Shown: positions 52,771 through 61,383 of the stretch, piece after piece | How positions within the stretch are numbered: the stretch's first letter is position 1 | How the letters are laid out: the number at the start of each line of letters is the position of its first letter | Source: Micromonospora halotolerans | Lineage (GTDB): Bacteria; Actinomycetota; Actinomycetes; Mycobacteriales; Micromonosporaceae | NCBI RefSeq assembly: GCF_032108445.1 | Contig: NZ_CP134876.1 | Span: 1,798,001-1,862,000 of the forward strand | Length of the DNA stretch: 64,000 nt | Reading direction: 5' to 3' | Notes under the pieces: model-generated | Database searches by the model: none | Seen by the model: the letters and a program-made list of their open reading frames with translations, nothing else | Told to the model about the DNA's origin: nothing | Program-made: the position numbers and the translations under genes

Positions 52771-52898
52771 GGATACCTCCTTCCCGATCGTTGATCGACA
52801 ACGATGGATGTCGATATAGATGGCGATTGTTATGACAGAAACCATCTACGTCAACAGGGAGGGCGAAGATTTCCTACAGGCGGGAACCGCTCAGCGGG

Positions 52899-53927
52899 TC
52901 ACTTGCCGGCGGGCACCACGTACGGGAAGGAGGCGGCGCGGGCGTCCTTGGCGACCTCGGGGGTGAGGCCGGAGGTCATGCCGGTGTTCAGCACCAGGGA
53001 GAACATCACCTCGGGCACGTTGTCGGCCATGGTCCGCCCGTTGCGGCCCGCGAACCCGTAGTTCGCCGGGGTGCCGACCTGGTAGGACAGCAGGTCCGGG
53101 TAGAGCTCCCGGGCCACGCTCCAGCCGTACGCGCCCGGGTCCGGCGCGGTGCCGTTGGCCGCCACCACCCGGGCGACGGTCGACGCGATCTCCTCGCCGT
53201 CGGCCCGCAGGTCCTCGCAGGGGTGGCGGGTGTTGGCGGGGTTCGAGAAGTCGGTGTCGGTGGGCCAGAAGATCGGCCACATCATCGGGTGGCCGGCACG
53301 GTTGATCTGGCGCCATCCGCCCGCGTCGGTGGCCAGCTTGGTGGCCGCCCAGACGCCGATGCGGGTGCCGGCGGCGAACATCGGCTCGTCCCGGGACACC
53401 TCCAGCACGATCGAGTCGACGGTGGTGCCGGCGAAGGTGTTCTTCGCGTTCTCCGGCCGCCAGGCGGAGCGGTCCAGCCGGGCGCCGTTCTTGAAGGCGT
53501 CGTTGACCGTGGCGAGCTGGTCCAGGTCGATGTAGAAGGGGTCGGTGATCCGCCCGGCCCAGACCCGCAGGTTGCCGCCGGTGACCTCCTCCCCGGTGCG
53601 GCCCTGGGCGACCACCGTGCCGGTGGCGCCGTCGTCGTAAGCCTCGGCGCCGGTGAGGGCGTGCACGGTGAGATCCTGCCGGCCCTGGCCGTCGAGCTCA
53701 CCGAAGGCCACCCGGTAGGTCAGCTGCTCCATCTCGCTGCCGTCGACGTGCACCTTGAACTCGTACCGCGCCTCATGGTGGAAGCCGGGCTTGATGTCGG
53801 CGCGGGTCACCGAGCTGTTGACGTCCATCGCCAGGACGGTTCCGCGCTCGCCGTCGAAGACGAAGAGGTCGTCGAGGTAGAGCTGGCCGCTCTGGGCGGC
53901 GAGCGGGGTGTCGAGGTGGTGCGACAT
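52899..53927 (-). CDS. DUF4331 family protein
   Basis: A 342-residue protein starting MSHHLDTPLAAQSGQLYLDD, the family opening, with FHHEARYEFKVHVDG and FVVVLEVSRDE-like strands in the middle (SIVLEVSRDEPMF) and GRTMADNVPEVMF near the end. DUF4331 proteins are all-beta and of unknown function. No signal peptide is visible. It is upstream of the Cys-rich operon on the same strand with a 128-bp gap. SD GGGAG before the ATG. Confidence 0.85.
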   Translation of the reverse strand: MSHHLDTPLAAQSGQLYLDDLFVFDGERGTVLAMDVNSSVTRADIKPGFHHEARYEFKVHVDGSEMEQLTYRVAFGELDGQGRQDLTVHALTGAEAYDDGATGTVVAQGRTGEEVTGGNLRVWAGRITDPFYIDLDQLATVNDAFKNGARLDRSAWRPENAKNTFAGTTVDSIVLEVSRDEPMFAAGTRIGVWAATKLATDAGGWRQINRAGHPMMWPIFWPTDTDFSNPANTRHPCEDLRADGEEIASTVARVVAANGTAPDPGAYGWSVARELYPDLLSYQVGTPANYGFAGRNGRTMADNVPEVMFSLVLNTGMTSGLTPEVAKDARAASFPYVVPAGK

Positions 53928-54044
53928 GACTGTCTCCCGGGTCAGCGGCTGGGCACGGCAGGCCCGAGCGTATCCGGGCATAAAGGCGCAAAGGCTACGA
54001 ATGGCAACTTTCCGCCGGACGCCCGGGTGGGTTACCGTCGGCGG

Positions 54045-54146
54045 GTGATCCCGGTGGAGGCCACGGCGGCCGCGTACGCCCAGTGGCTCACCCCTGCCCT
54101 GCCGCTCTACGGCAACGACCACGAGCGGGCCGACTTCGCTCCCTGA
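54045..54146 (+). CDS. Possible 33-aa leaderless peptide
   Basis: GTG 54045 follows TACCGT (54033-54038) by 6 nt, the same leaderless geometry seen at tag and elsewhere. The frame encodes 33 residues including AAAYAQWLTPALPLYGND and ends 58 bp before the MFS gene. It could be a small protein, a leader peptide for the operon, or the truncated start of a lost gene. Confidence 0.4.
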   Translation: MIPVEATAAAYAQWLTPALPLYGNDHERADFAP

Positions 54147-54204
54147 GGCGCCCGGCACCGGACGCCCCCACTTCCCTCTCACGTCGCACCGGGAGCGATG
54201 CCCC

Positions 54205-55419
54205 ATGTCCGTCGACAGTTCCGGGATCCGGGCGGTGCTGCGCGCACCCCAGGTCCTCCGGGTCCTCCTCAGCAGCCAGGTCGGCCGGCTGCCCACCGCC
54301 AGCGGGCCGCTGGCCCTGCTCCTCTTCGCCCGCCAGTCGCTGAGCCTGGCCGCCGCCGGCCTGCTGGTGGCCGCGTACACCGCCGGGATGGCCGTGGGCA
54401 CGCCGCTGCTCGCCCGGGCGGTGGACCGCTGGCGGCAGCCGCCCGTGCTGTGGGCCGCCGCGGTCCTCTCCGGCCTCGGGTTCGGCGCCGTGGCGCTGAC
54501 CGGCGGGCACCTCACCGGCGCCGTGGTCGGGGCGGCGGTGGCCGGGCTCGGCACGCCGCCGCTGGAGGCGTGCCTGCGTACCCTCTGGCCCGCCCTGCTC
54601 CCGCCCGGCACGGTGCCCACGGCGTACACGCTGGACATCGCCGTGCAGGAGGTGATCTTCGTGGTCGGCCCGCTGGTCACCCTCCTCGCGGTGACCCTGG
54701 CCGGCCCGCCCGCCGGCCTGGTCTCCGCCGGGGTGCTGCAGCTCGCCGGCACCGCGGCGTACGCGCTCAGCCCCGCCGTCCGCGCCTGGCGCGGCGTGCC
54801 GGCGGCGCGGCACTGGGCCGGCCCGCTGCGCGTACCCCGGTTCAGCGTGCTGATGGCCGGCGTGGTCGGCGTCGGTGCGGCGGTCGGCAGCATCGCGGTG
54901 GCGGTGACCGGCTACGCCGAAGCGGCCGGCGACCGTCGGCTCAGCGGCTGGCTGCTCGCGGCGCAGGCGGCCGGCGCCCTGGCCGGTGGCCTGCTCTACA
55001 CCCGGGCCCGCCCGGGTGGGCCCGGGCGGCTGCCACTGCTGGCCGCCGCGCTCACGGTCGGCTTCCTGCCGTTGCTGATCGCCCCCGGCCCGGTCCCGAT
55101 GGCCGGCCTGCTCATGGTCAGCGGGCTCGCGCTGCCACCGCTGCTGACCGCCATCTTCCTCACCGCCGAGCGGCTCGCCGAGCCCGGCACCGTGGCCGAG
55201 GCGTTCGCCTGGGTGAGCACGGCGTTCGTGGTGGGCAGCGCCGCCGGCTCCGCGCTCGCCGGCCCGCTCGTGTCGACCGACCTCCGGTACGGCCTGGCGG
55301 TGGCCCCGGCCGCCGCGCTGCTCGGCACGGTGGTGCTCGGGGCCGCCTCGCGCGGAGACGGGCGGCGGCCCGAGAAGGGCCCCGAGCCCGGGGCGGAGGT
55401 CTACGCTCGGTCCTCATGA
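54205..55419 (+). CDS. MFS transporter
   Basis: A 404-residue 12-helix major facilitator protein. Visible features are LLSSQVGRLPTASGPLALLLFARQ at the N-terminus, the A-like loop LLARAVDRWRQPPVLWA between helices 2 and 3, and DIAVQEVIFVVGPLVTL in helix 5. It resembles drug exporters of the ENTS/multidrug group. ATGA overlap with ltrA2 couples the two genes. Substrate unknown. Confidence 0.88.
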   Translation: MSVDSSGIRAVLRAPQVLRVLLSSQVGRLPTASGPLALLLFARQSLSLAAAGLLVAAYTAGMAVGTPLLARAVDRWRQPPVLWAAAVLSGLGFGAVALTGGHLTGAVVGAAVAGLGTPPLEACLRTLWPALLPPGTVPTAYTLDIAVQEVIFVVGPLVTLLAVTLAGPPAGLVSAGVLQLAGTAAYALSPAVRAWRGVPAARHWAGPLRVPRFSVLMAGVVGVGAAVGSIAVAVTGYAEAAGDRRLSGWLLAAQAAGALAGGLLYTRARPGGPGRLPLLAAALTVGFLPLLIAPGPVPMAGLLMVSGLALPPLLTAIFLTAERLAEPGTVAEAFAWVSTAFVVGSAAGSALAGPLVSTDLRYGLAVAPAAALLGTVVLGAASRGDGRRPEKGPEPGAEVYARSS

Positions 55420-56576
55420 CACCCGCGCGTCCGGGGTCCGGCAACCCGGCGCCGGCCGACCGGGTGACCGCCGTGGAGGTCTTCTTCGACCTCGTCTTCG
55501 TCTTCACCTTGACCCAGCTCACTCAGGTGCTGGAGGAGGAGCTGACGCCGGCCGGGCTGGCCCGGGTGCTGCTGCTCTTCGGCATCCTGTGGTGGATGTT
55601 CGACGGCTACGTGTGGCTGGCCAACGCCGTGCCGCCCCGGCTGCCCGCCCAGAAGCTGCTGCTCTTCGTGGGGATGGTCGGCTTCCTGCTGGCCGCGGTC
55701 GCGGTGCCGGAGGCCTTCGACCACGCCGGGCTCCTGTTCGGCGTGGGTTACCTCGTGGTGATCGCCGTGCACCTGGCGCTGTTCAGCCAGGCCGGCATCG
55801 GTTCGGCGGTGCCCCGGCTCGCCGCGTACAACCTGGGGTCGGCCCTGCTGGTGCTGCTGGGCGGCCTCGTCGGCGGCACGGCCCGGTACGCGTGCTGGCT
55901 CGCGGCGCTCGCGCTCCAGTCGGTCGTCCCCTACCTGGTGCCCCGCTTCTCCTGGGTGCGCGTGCTACCCATGTTCCGGCTCGAGCCGGCGCACTTCGTC
56001 GAGCGGCACGGGCTCCTGGTGATCATCGCGTTGGGCGAGTCCGTGGTGGCGATCGGGATGGGTGTGGACACCGACCACCTCGGGGTCGGCACGGGGGCCG
56101 TCATCGCCCTGGCGCTGGCGCTGCCGGCGGCACTGTGGTGGACGTACTACACCGACACGCCGGCGGCGGAGGAGCGGCTGGCGGCGACCGGCCCGGAGCG
56201 GGCCCGGCTGTCCCTCCGGGTGGGCTTCGCCCACATCCCGCTGCTGCTGGGCATCGTGGTGACGGCGGCCGGCATCCACGCCACGGTGGCGCACCCGGGG
56301 GACCCGGCCGGCTGGCGCTCGGGCCTGGCGCTGGCCGGCGGCGTGGCGCTGTACCTGGCCGGGATCGTGAGCCTGCGCCGCACGCTGCACTCCGCCCCGG
56401 TGCTCAGCCGCCTGGTCACCGGCGTGGCCGTGCTCGCCACCGTCCCGGTCGGCACCCGGCTGAACGCCCGGGCCCAGCTCATCGCGGCGGTGCTGGTGCT
56501 GGTCGTCATGCTGCTGCTCGACCGGCGGCGGCCGAACCGGCCTCACAGCCAGCCGCGGCGCTTGAACAGCAGGTAG
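55416..56576 (+). CDS. ltrA: LtrA family membrane protein, copy 2
   Basis: A 386-residue polytopic protein with the family segments VTAVEVFFDLVFVFTLTQL, LWWMFDGYVWLANAV and HFVERHGLLVIIALGESVVAIG. The last pattern, E-R-x-G-x-x-x-I-x-x-L-G-E-S, is strongly conserved in LtrA and is altered in copy 1 (ERYQQFFTLALGD). The ATG overlaps the MFS stop. A TACGCT box 8 nt before the ATG could allow leaderless internal expression. The gene ends 34 bp inside the convergent corA. Confidence 0.9.
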   Translation: MTPARPGSGNPAPADRVTAVEVFFDLVFVFTLTQLTQVLEEELTPAGLARVLLLFGILWWMFDGYVWLANAVPPRLPAQKLLLFVGMVGFLLAAVAVPEAFDHAGLLFGVGYLVVIAVHLALFSQAGIGSAVPRLAAYNLGSALLVLLGGLVGGTARYACWLAALALQSVVPYLVPRFSWVRVLPMFRLEPAHFVERHGLLVIIALGESVVAIGMGVDTDHLGVGTGAVIALALALPAALWWTYYTDTPAAEERLAATGPERARLSLRVGFAHIPLLLGIVVTAAGIHATVAHPGDPAGWRSGLALAGGVALYLAGIVSLRRTLHSAPVLSRLVTGVAVLATVPVGTRLNARAQLIAAVLVLVVMLLLDRRRPNRPHSQPRRLNSR

Positions 56577-57658
56577 AGGGCGCCGCAGACGGCGGCCATC
56601 AGCGCGATGGCGAACAGGTAGCCGTACCGCCAGCCGAGTTCCGGCATGTGCGCGAAGTTCATTCCGTAGACCGTGCCGATCAGGGTGGGTGCGAACAGGA
56701 TCGCCGCCCAGGCCGACACCCGCTTGATCTCCTCGTTCTGCTCGAAGCTGGCGGCGGTCAGGCTGCGCATCTCCTCGTTCTGCGCCTGCGAGACGAGCGT
56801 CGCGTTGACGGTGAGGATGTTCTGCAGCAGGTGCCGGAAGCCGTCCACCCGCTCGACGACCTGGGTGAGGTGGTCCGCCACGTCGCGCAGCCGGCGGCGC
56901 AGTTCCTCGCCGGTGCCGTACCGGTCGAAGCCGACGATGAGCGCGTCGACGACCTTCAGCAGCGGGCGGGCCGCCCGCTGGAACTGGATGACCTCCCGGC
57001 TCAGCGCGTAGATCCGGCGGCTGGCGTTGGGGTCGCCGCCGAACACCTCGGTCTCGATCTCGTCGATGTCGTTCTCCAGCCCGGCGACCACCGGGGCGTA
57101 GCCGTCGACCACCCGATCGAGCACCGCGTACAGGACGGCCTCGGGACCGAGCGCGAGGACGGCCGGATCCGCCTCCAGCCGCCGCCGGACGCCGGCCAGG
57201 TCGGGCGCGCCGCCGTGCCGGACGGTGATCACGAAACCCGGCCCGAGGAACAGGTGCACCTCGGCGAACTCGACCTCCTCGCGCGCGTCGACGTAGCGGG
57301 CGGCGCGCAGCACCACGAACAGGGTCTCGCCGTACCGCTCCAGCTTCGGCCGCTGGTGGGCGTTGATGGCGTCCTCGACGGCCAGCTCCGGGAGCTGGAA
57401 CTCGGCGGCCAGCGAGTCGATCTGCTCCGCGCTCGGCCGGCACAACCCGATCCAGGCCATGGCCCGGTCGAGTTCCTGAAGGCAGGAGAAGGTGTCGGCG
57501 AGACTGATCGGTGAGGCGCGCCGCACCCCGTCGACGTAGACGCCGCTGTCGACCAGCCCGGCGGGCCGCTCCGGCTCCGCCGCGCCCCCGTGGGCGGCGT
57601 GCTCGTCGAGGCGGCGGCCGAACCCCTCCGACGGCGCCGGGAACCGGTTGTCCGCCAT
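56543..57658 (-). CDS. corA: CorA-family magnesium/cobalt transporter
   Basis: A 371-residue channel subunit. A large cytoplasmic N-terminal domain (1-310) is followed by two membrane helices with the pore signature YGMNF between them and the C-terminal LLFKRRGWL. The acidic MPELGW loop after GMN matches the family. CorA forms pentamers for Mg2+ entry. The first 45 residues are an unusual acidic extension. GGGGGAGGGC precedes the ATG. The 270-bp gap to the next gene (57659-57928) holds nothing I can support. Confidence 0.93.
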   Translation of the reverse strand: MADNRFPAPSEGFGRRLDEHAAHGGAAEPERPAGLVDSGVYVDGVRRASPISLADTFSCLQELDRAMAWIGLCRPSAEQIDSLAAEFQLPELAVEDAINAHQRPKLERYGETLFVVLRAARYVDAREEVEFAEVHLFLGPGFVITVRHGGAPDLAGVRRRLEADPAVLALGPEAVLYAVLDRVVDGYAPVVAGLENDIDEIETEVFGGDPNASRRIYALSREVIQFQRAARPLLKVVDALIVGFDRYGTGEELRRRLRDVADHLTQVVERVDGFRHLLQNILTVNATLVSQAQNEEMRSLTAASFEQNEEIKRVSAWAAILFAPTLIGTVYGMNFAHMPELGWRYGYLFAIALMAAVCGALYLLFKRRGWL

Positions 57659-57928
57659 GCCCTCCCCCGCTCCTCGGCCGGCTCGCCGAGTCCCCCGCGA
57701 CGACCGGGGCAAACCCGGGCGAAACGCCGCGCAGGTCGAGCGCGCCCGACCGGTCGCCGCGCGGCTGACCGCCGGCTCCGGCCTACCCCGCCGCCCCGGC
57801 TGGGGAATTGCCTCCGTGCGAGGTCGGGCGGGTGGGCGTAATCTTGCGACGGGTCAAGACATGCGCCCTTCGCCCGCTCACGGCCCTGGCCGCCGTGAGC
57901 GTCGCCGATCGCCACCATCGGAGGCGCC

Positions 57929-58390
57929 ATGTCGGAGCACCCTCTGGAGCTGGGTCTCCACCGCCTGCCCGCAGTGTCCGGATCGTCGCGCGTGGACGAG
58001 GCCGCCATGTGGCTGACCTGCACGGCGCCGGGCGCCGTCACACGGATCAGCGTCGCCGGTGAGATCGACATGAGCAACGCCCACCTGCTCGTCGAATTCG
58101 TGGCGTCCCTCGCCCTCCCGCCGCCGGTCACGGTGGAGGTGGACCTCTCGGAGGTCACCTTCTTCTGCGCCCACGGCATCAGCGCGCTGCTACGGGCTCG
58201 GCGGCTGCTGGCCGACCTGGGTGGGCGGCTGACGCTGCGGGATCCGTCGCCGATCGTCCGCCGCGTCCTCGACATCACCGACGCGCAGGTCGAGTTGGAG
58301 ATCGTCCCGGCGCCCTCCCGGCCCGGGCCGCCGGCGCGGCAACCGGTGCGCCCGCCGCCCGCCCGGCCATCGGCAACGGCGGCTCGGTGA
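57929..58390 (+). CDS. STAS-domain anti-sigma antagonist-like protein without phospho-serine
   Basis: A 153-residue protein. Residues 33-130 are a STAS domain: VTRISVAGEIDMSNAHLLVEF and VEVDLSEVTFFCAHGISALLRA. In SpoIIAA/RsbV the last segment reads D-S-S-G-L and its serine is phosphorylated by the anti-sigma kinase. Here it is C80-A81-H82-G83-I84, so that switch is absent. The C-terminal 30 residues are a Pro/Arg tail. It might act as a constitutive antagonist or bind another ligand. SD GGAGG. Confidence 0.85.
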   Translation: MSEHPLELGLHRLPAVSGSSRVDEAAMWLTCTAPGAVTRISVAGEIDMSNAHLLVEFVASLALPPPVTVEVDLSEVTFFCAHGISALLRARRLLADLGGRLTLRDPSPIVRRVLDITDAQVELEIVPAPSRPGPPARQPVRPPPARPSATAAR

Positions 58391-58611
58391 GGGCACGCCG
58401 TGTCGCCGCCGGCCGCGCCGCGACGTAAAGTGTCTGTCCTGTAGGTGGCGTCCCGGGCCGGGGCGTCACGAGCGAGCGTCAAGAAGCGGCGCCGGCTCCC
58501 GATCCGTCCCGGATCGGTACAGCGGTCCGTGACCCGCGGGCCGCACCGCCACCTGCCGTCCCACTCGTTCCCGAGTCGACGGCGTCGCTTCGCACAAGGA
58601 CGTCAGAGCTC

Positions 58612-59322
58612 ATGCCGCAGGCCCACCTCGACCTCGCCGCAGCCTTGATCAGACTCGGGAGAATCAAGCACGACGAAGCCGACCTCGACGGGGTGTTGGC
58701 CAACATCGCCCAGGTCGCCAAGGAGGCGATCCCCGGCGCCGCGGAGGTCTCGGTCACCCTCATCCAGGGCACCGAGGCGTGCACGGCCGCCCACACGGGC
58801 GAGCTGGCGTTGACGCTGGACGAGTGGCAGTACGCGCAGGGTCGCGGCCCGTGCCTGGACGCCGCGACGACCGGCACCGCCATGCTCGTGCCGGACATGA
58901 CGGCGGAGAGCCGCTGGCCGGAGTGGGCGGCCCGGGCACGCGAGGCGGGCGCGGCCAGTTCCCTGTCGATCGGCCTGCCGATCCAGGAGGCGATGGTCGG
59001 CGCGTTGAACCTCTACGGCGCCGTGCCGCGGGCGTTCGACGAGCAGATCGGGCTGGCGCAGACCCTTGCCGGCCACGCCGCCGTCGCGCTGGCCAACGTG
59101 CACCTCTACGAGAGCACCGCCACCCTGGCACAGCAGATGCGGGAGGCGATGCAGAGCCGCGCGGTGATCGAGCAGGCCAAGGGCATCATCATGGGCCAGC
59201 GCCGGTGCTCGGCGGAGGAGGCGTTCGCCATCCTGGCCCAGGTGTCGCAGGACTCCAACCGGAAGTTACGGGAGGTCGCCGAGTCGCTGGTCGACCGCGC
59301 GGTGAACGGGCCGCGGGACTGA
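58612..59322 (+). CDS. GAF-ANTAR protein, second copy
   Basis: A 236-residue paralogue of the protein at 44939. The GAF domain shows VSVTLIQGTEACTAAHTG, YAQGRGPCLDAATTGTAML and SIGLPIQEAMVGALNLYG; the ANTAR domain shows SRAVIEQAKGIIMGQRRCS, EEAFAILAQVSQDSNRKLRE. ANTAR proteins bind tandem hexaloop hairpins in RNA. The two copies suggest two separate RNA regulons or hetero-dimer formation. Confidence 0.92.
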   Translation: MPQAHLDLAAALIRLGRIKHDEADLDGVLANIAQVAKEAIPGAAEVSVTLIQGTEACTAAHTGELALTLDEWQYAQGRGPCLDAATTGTAMLVPDMTAESRWPEWAARAREAGAASSLSIGLPIQEAMVGALNLYGAVPRAFDEQIGLAQTLAGHAAVALANVHLYESTATLAQQMREAMQSRAVIEQAKGIIMGQRRCSAEEAFAILAQVSQDSNRKLREVAESLVDRAVNGPRD

Positions 59323-59336
59323 CCGGCCCGTCAGCG

Positions 59337-59555
59337 TCAGCGCCGCACCTCGCGCCAGCCGGCGCCGCTGCCGCGCCACGCCCCGGCCAGGATGCTCGCC
59401 GAGCCCCGGCTCGGGCACTCCTGAATCTTCGACCGGCCGGCGGCGCCGCCGATCTGGGCCTGCACCTCCCAGCGCTGCCCGTCGGTGCGGATGTAGACGT
59501 CGCGGCGCCCACGAGGGGCGCTCACCCCGTTCCACCAGTGCTCCTCGACCATCAC
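59337..59555 (-). CDS. Conserved small actinobacterial protein
   Basis: A 72-residue protein with the recognisable segments YIRTDGQRWEVQAQIGGAAG then CPSRGSASILAGAWRG, seen in many small actinobacterial proteins of unknown function. GTG 59555 lies 6 nt after TACCGT, so leaderless; ATG 59552 would also serve. It is convergent with the GAF-ANTAR gene. Confidence 0.7.
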   Translation of the reverse strand: MMVEEHWWNGVSAPRGRRDVYIRTDGQRWEVQAQIGGAAGRSKIQECPSRGSASILAGAWRGSGAGWREVRR

Positions 59556-59665
59556 GTGGTGACGGTATCTCAGCACCCGACCGGCCCGCACCTGCCGGTA
59601 CGGCCGGATCCCCGGCTCAGCGGCCCCGGTCGTTTCCGTCCCGGTGCGCCGGGTACGCGCCGAAC

Positions 59666-60415
59666 ATGCCCGAGGGCCACCTCATCCACCGGTACGCGCG
59701 GGAGCAGCAGGATGCGCTCGCCGGGCGTGACGTCACCCTCTCCAGCCCGCAGGGCCGCTTCGACCCGGCCCCGTACCTCGATCGGCCGCTGCGGGCCGTC
59801 GAGGCGGACGGCAAGCACCTGCTCTACCACTTCCCCGACGCGCCCGCCCTGCACGTCCACCTCGGCATGCGGGGGCTGTTCCTGCGCTACGACGACCCGG
59901 CCGTGCCGCCCCGCCCCGGCACCCGGCTGCGGCTGGCCGGCCCGGCGGTGGCGTACGACCTCATCGCGCCCATCCGCTGCGAGCCGCTGCCGGCGGACGC
60001 GGAGCGCGCCCTGCGGGCCTCGCTCGGGCCGGACCCGCTGCGCGCCGACGCCGATCCGGCCGAGGCGGTCCGCCGGCTCACCGCGACCGGCGCGCCCGTG
60101 GGCGCGGCGCTGCTCGACCAGGCCGTCTGGGCCGGCATCGGCAACGCGTGGCGGGCCGAACTGCTCTTCCTGGCCGGGCTGGACCCGGACGCCCGGTCGG
60201 TCGGCGCCCCGGCGGCGGAGCGGCTGTGGCGCCTCGCCGTCGCCCACCTCGCGCTCGGCCGGGACCTGGGCCAGGTGGTCAGCGACCCGACCGCGCCGGA
60301 CGAGCGGTGGGTCTACAAGCGGGAGCACTGCCGCCGCTGCGGCAGCCCGGTGCGGACCTGGCAGGTGGGCGGCCGGACCGCGTACGCCTGCCCGGTGGAC
60401 CAGCCGGCCGGGTAA
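59666..60415 (+). CDS. nei: Fpg/Nei-family DNA glycosylase
   Basis: A 249-residue base-excision repair enzyme for oxidised pyrimidines/purines. N-terminal MPEGHLIHRYAREQQ carries the catalytic Pro2 and Glu3 of the Nei branch; Lys in ADGKHLLYHF is conserved; the helix-two-turn-helix is in LLDQAVWAGIGNAWRAELLF. The C-terminal zinc finger is odd: two Cys in EHCRRCG and one in YACPVDQ, where the fourth ligand is Asp instead of Cys. Asp can bind zinc weakly, or the finger may be metal-free. Confidence 0.9.
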   Translation: MPEGHLIHRYAREQQDALAGRDVTLSSPQGRFDPAPYLDRPLRAVEADGKHLLYHFPDAPALHVHLGMRGLFLRYDDPAVPPRPGTRLRLAGPAVAYDLIAPIRCEPLPADAERALRASLGPDPLRADADPAEAVRRLTATGAPVGAALLDQAVWAGIGNAWRAELLFLAGLDPDARSVGAPAAERLWRLAVAHLALGRDLGQVVSDPTAPDERWVYKREHCRRCGSPVRTWQVGGRTAYACPVDQPAG

Positions 60416-60553
60416 TTCGGTTGGCGGCCGGCGGGCCGGTGGCTAGCCTCCCGCCAACGTCACTCCGACTGCCTGAAGAGGGTGTTTTGGTGCCCGTGCC
60501 GAGCGCTTCCCGTCTCGTTCCGACCTCCGCACCCTTCCCCTGGAGTGACCGCT

Positions 60554-61300
60554 TTGGATCTGCCACGTAGCTTCACCATCCGCGAGGGCGACCTCCGGAT
60601 CCTCAACCCGTTCGACGACGCCAAGCTCGCCACCCTCGGCCGGGCCATCAAGCTCCGGCCCGGCGCGTCGATCCTCGACCTGTGCAGCGGCAAGGGCGAG
60701 CTGCTCTGCACCTGGGCCCGGGACCACGGCGTGACCGGCACCGGGGTGGACATCAGCACCGCCTTCACCGCCGCCGCCCGGGCGCGCGCCGCCGAACTGG
60801 GCGTCGCCGACCGGGTCCGGTTCGTGCACGGCGACGCCGCGACCCACGTACCGGAGCAGCGCGTCGACCTGGCCGCCTGCGTCGGGGCGACCTGGATCGG
60901 CGGGGGTGTGCCCGGCACCCTGGAGATCCTGGAACGCGCCCTGCGCCCCGGCGGCATGGTCCTGGTGGGCGTGCCGTACTGGCGGCGCGACCCGCCCGAC
61001 GAGGAGACGGTGACCGGGTGCCACGCCCGGTCCCGGGACGAGTTCCGGGACCTGCCCGGGCTGGTCGGGCTCTTCGGCGAATGCGGCTGGGACCTGGTCG
61101 AGATGGTTCTCGCCGACCAGGACAGCTGGGACCGGTACGCCGCCGCGCACTGGCTCAACCTGCGCCGCTGGCTGGACGCGAACCCCGGCGACGAACTGGC
61201 TGGGGAGCTGCGCCGGGAGCTGACCGAGGACCCGCTGCGGCACGTCCGCTACCGGCGGGACCACCTGGGCTGGGGCGTCTTCGCCCTGCTCCGCCGCTGA
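60554..61300 (+). CDS. Class I SAM-dependent methyltransferase
   Basis: A methyltransferase of about 248 residues. Motif I is SILDLCSGKGELLCTWARDHG, followed by GTGVDISTAFTAAARARA and VRFVHGDAATHV, and a long C-terminal part with DRYAAAHWLNLRRWLDANP. It resembles the UbiE/arsenite-type branch. TTG 60554 is preferred for GGAG eight bases upstream; GTG 60545 would add three residues. Substrate unknown. Confidence 0.85.
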   Translation: MDLPRSFTIREGDLRILNPFDDAKLATLGRAIKLRPGASILDLCSGKGELLCTWARDHGVTGTGVDISTAFTAAARARAAELGVADRVRFVHGDAATHVPEQRVDLAACVGATWIGGGVPGTLEILERALRPGGMVLVGVPYWRRDPPDEETVTGCHARSRDEFRDLPGLVGLFGECGWDLVEMVLADQDSWDRYAAAHWLNLRRWLDANPGDELAGELRRELTEDPLRHVRYRRDHLGWGVFALLRR

Positions 61301-61306
61301 GCGGCC

Positions 61307-61341
61307 GGGCCGGCTCCCGGCGTCGACCCGGGAGCCGGCCC
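61307..61341 (+). terminator. Terminator after the methyltransferase
   Basis: A perfect 14-bp stem (61307-61320 with 61328-61341) with a 7-nt loop, starting 7 nt past the stop. Confidence 0.75.
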
Positions 61342-61347
61342 GCACCG

Positions 61348-61373
61348 GCTTAGCGGCCGGCTACGCAGGGTAA
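61348..61373 (+). promoter_or_regulatory. Sigma-B-like promoter upstream of the RsbW-like gene
   Basis: GCTT (61348-61351), 16 bp, then GGGTAA (61368-61373). This matches the GNNT-N14-16-GGGTA pattern of stress sigma factors of the SigB/SigF group in Streptomyces. It lies 11 bp before the ATG at 61384, suggesting feedback by the sigma factor on its own regulator. Confidence 0.45.
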
Positions 61374-61383
61374 GGCGCTGTTC

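Noticed and set aside
54198..56576. A 792-codon plus-strand frame joining the MFS and LtrA region
   Set aside because: The first 400 codons are the wrong frame of the MFS gene (Arg/Gly/Ala shadow). The true LtrA start is ATG 55416, overlapping the MFS stop.
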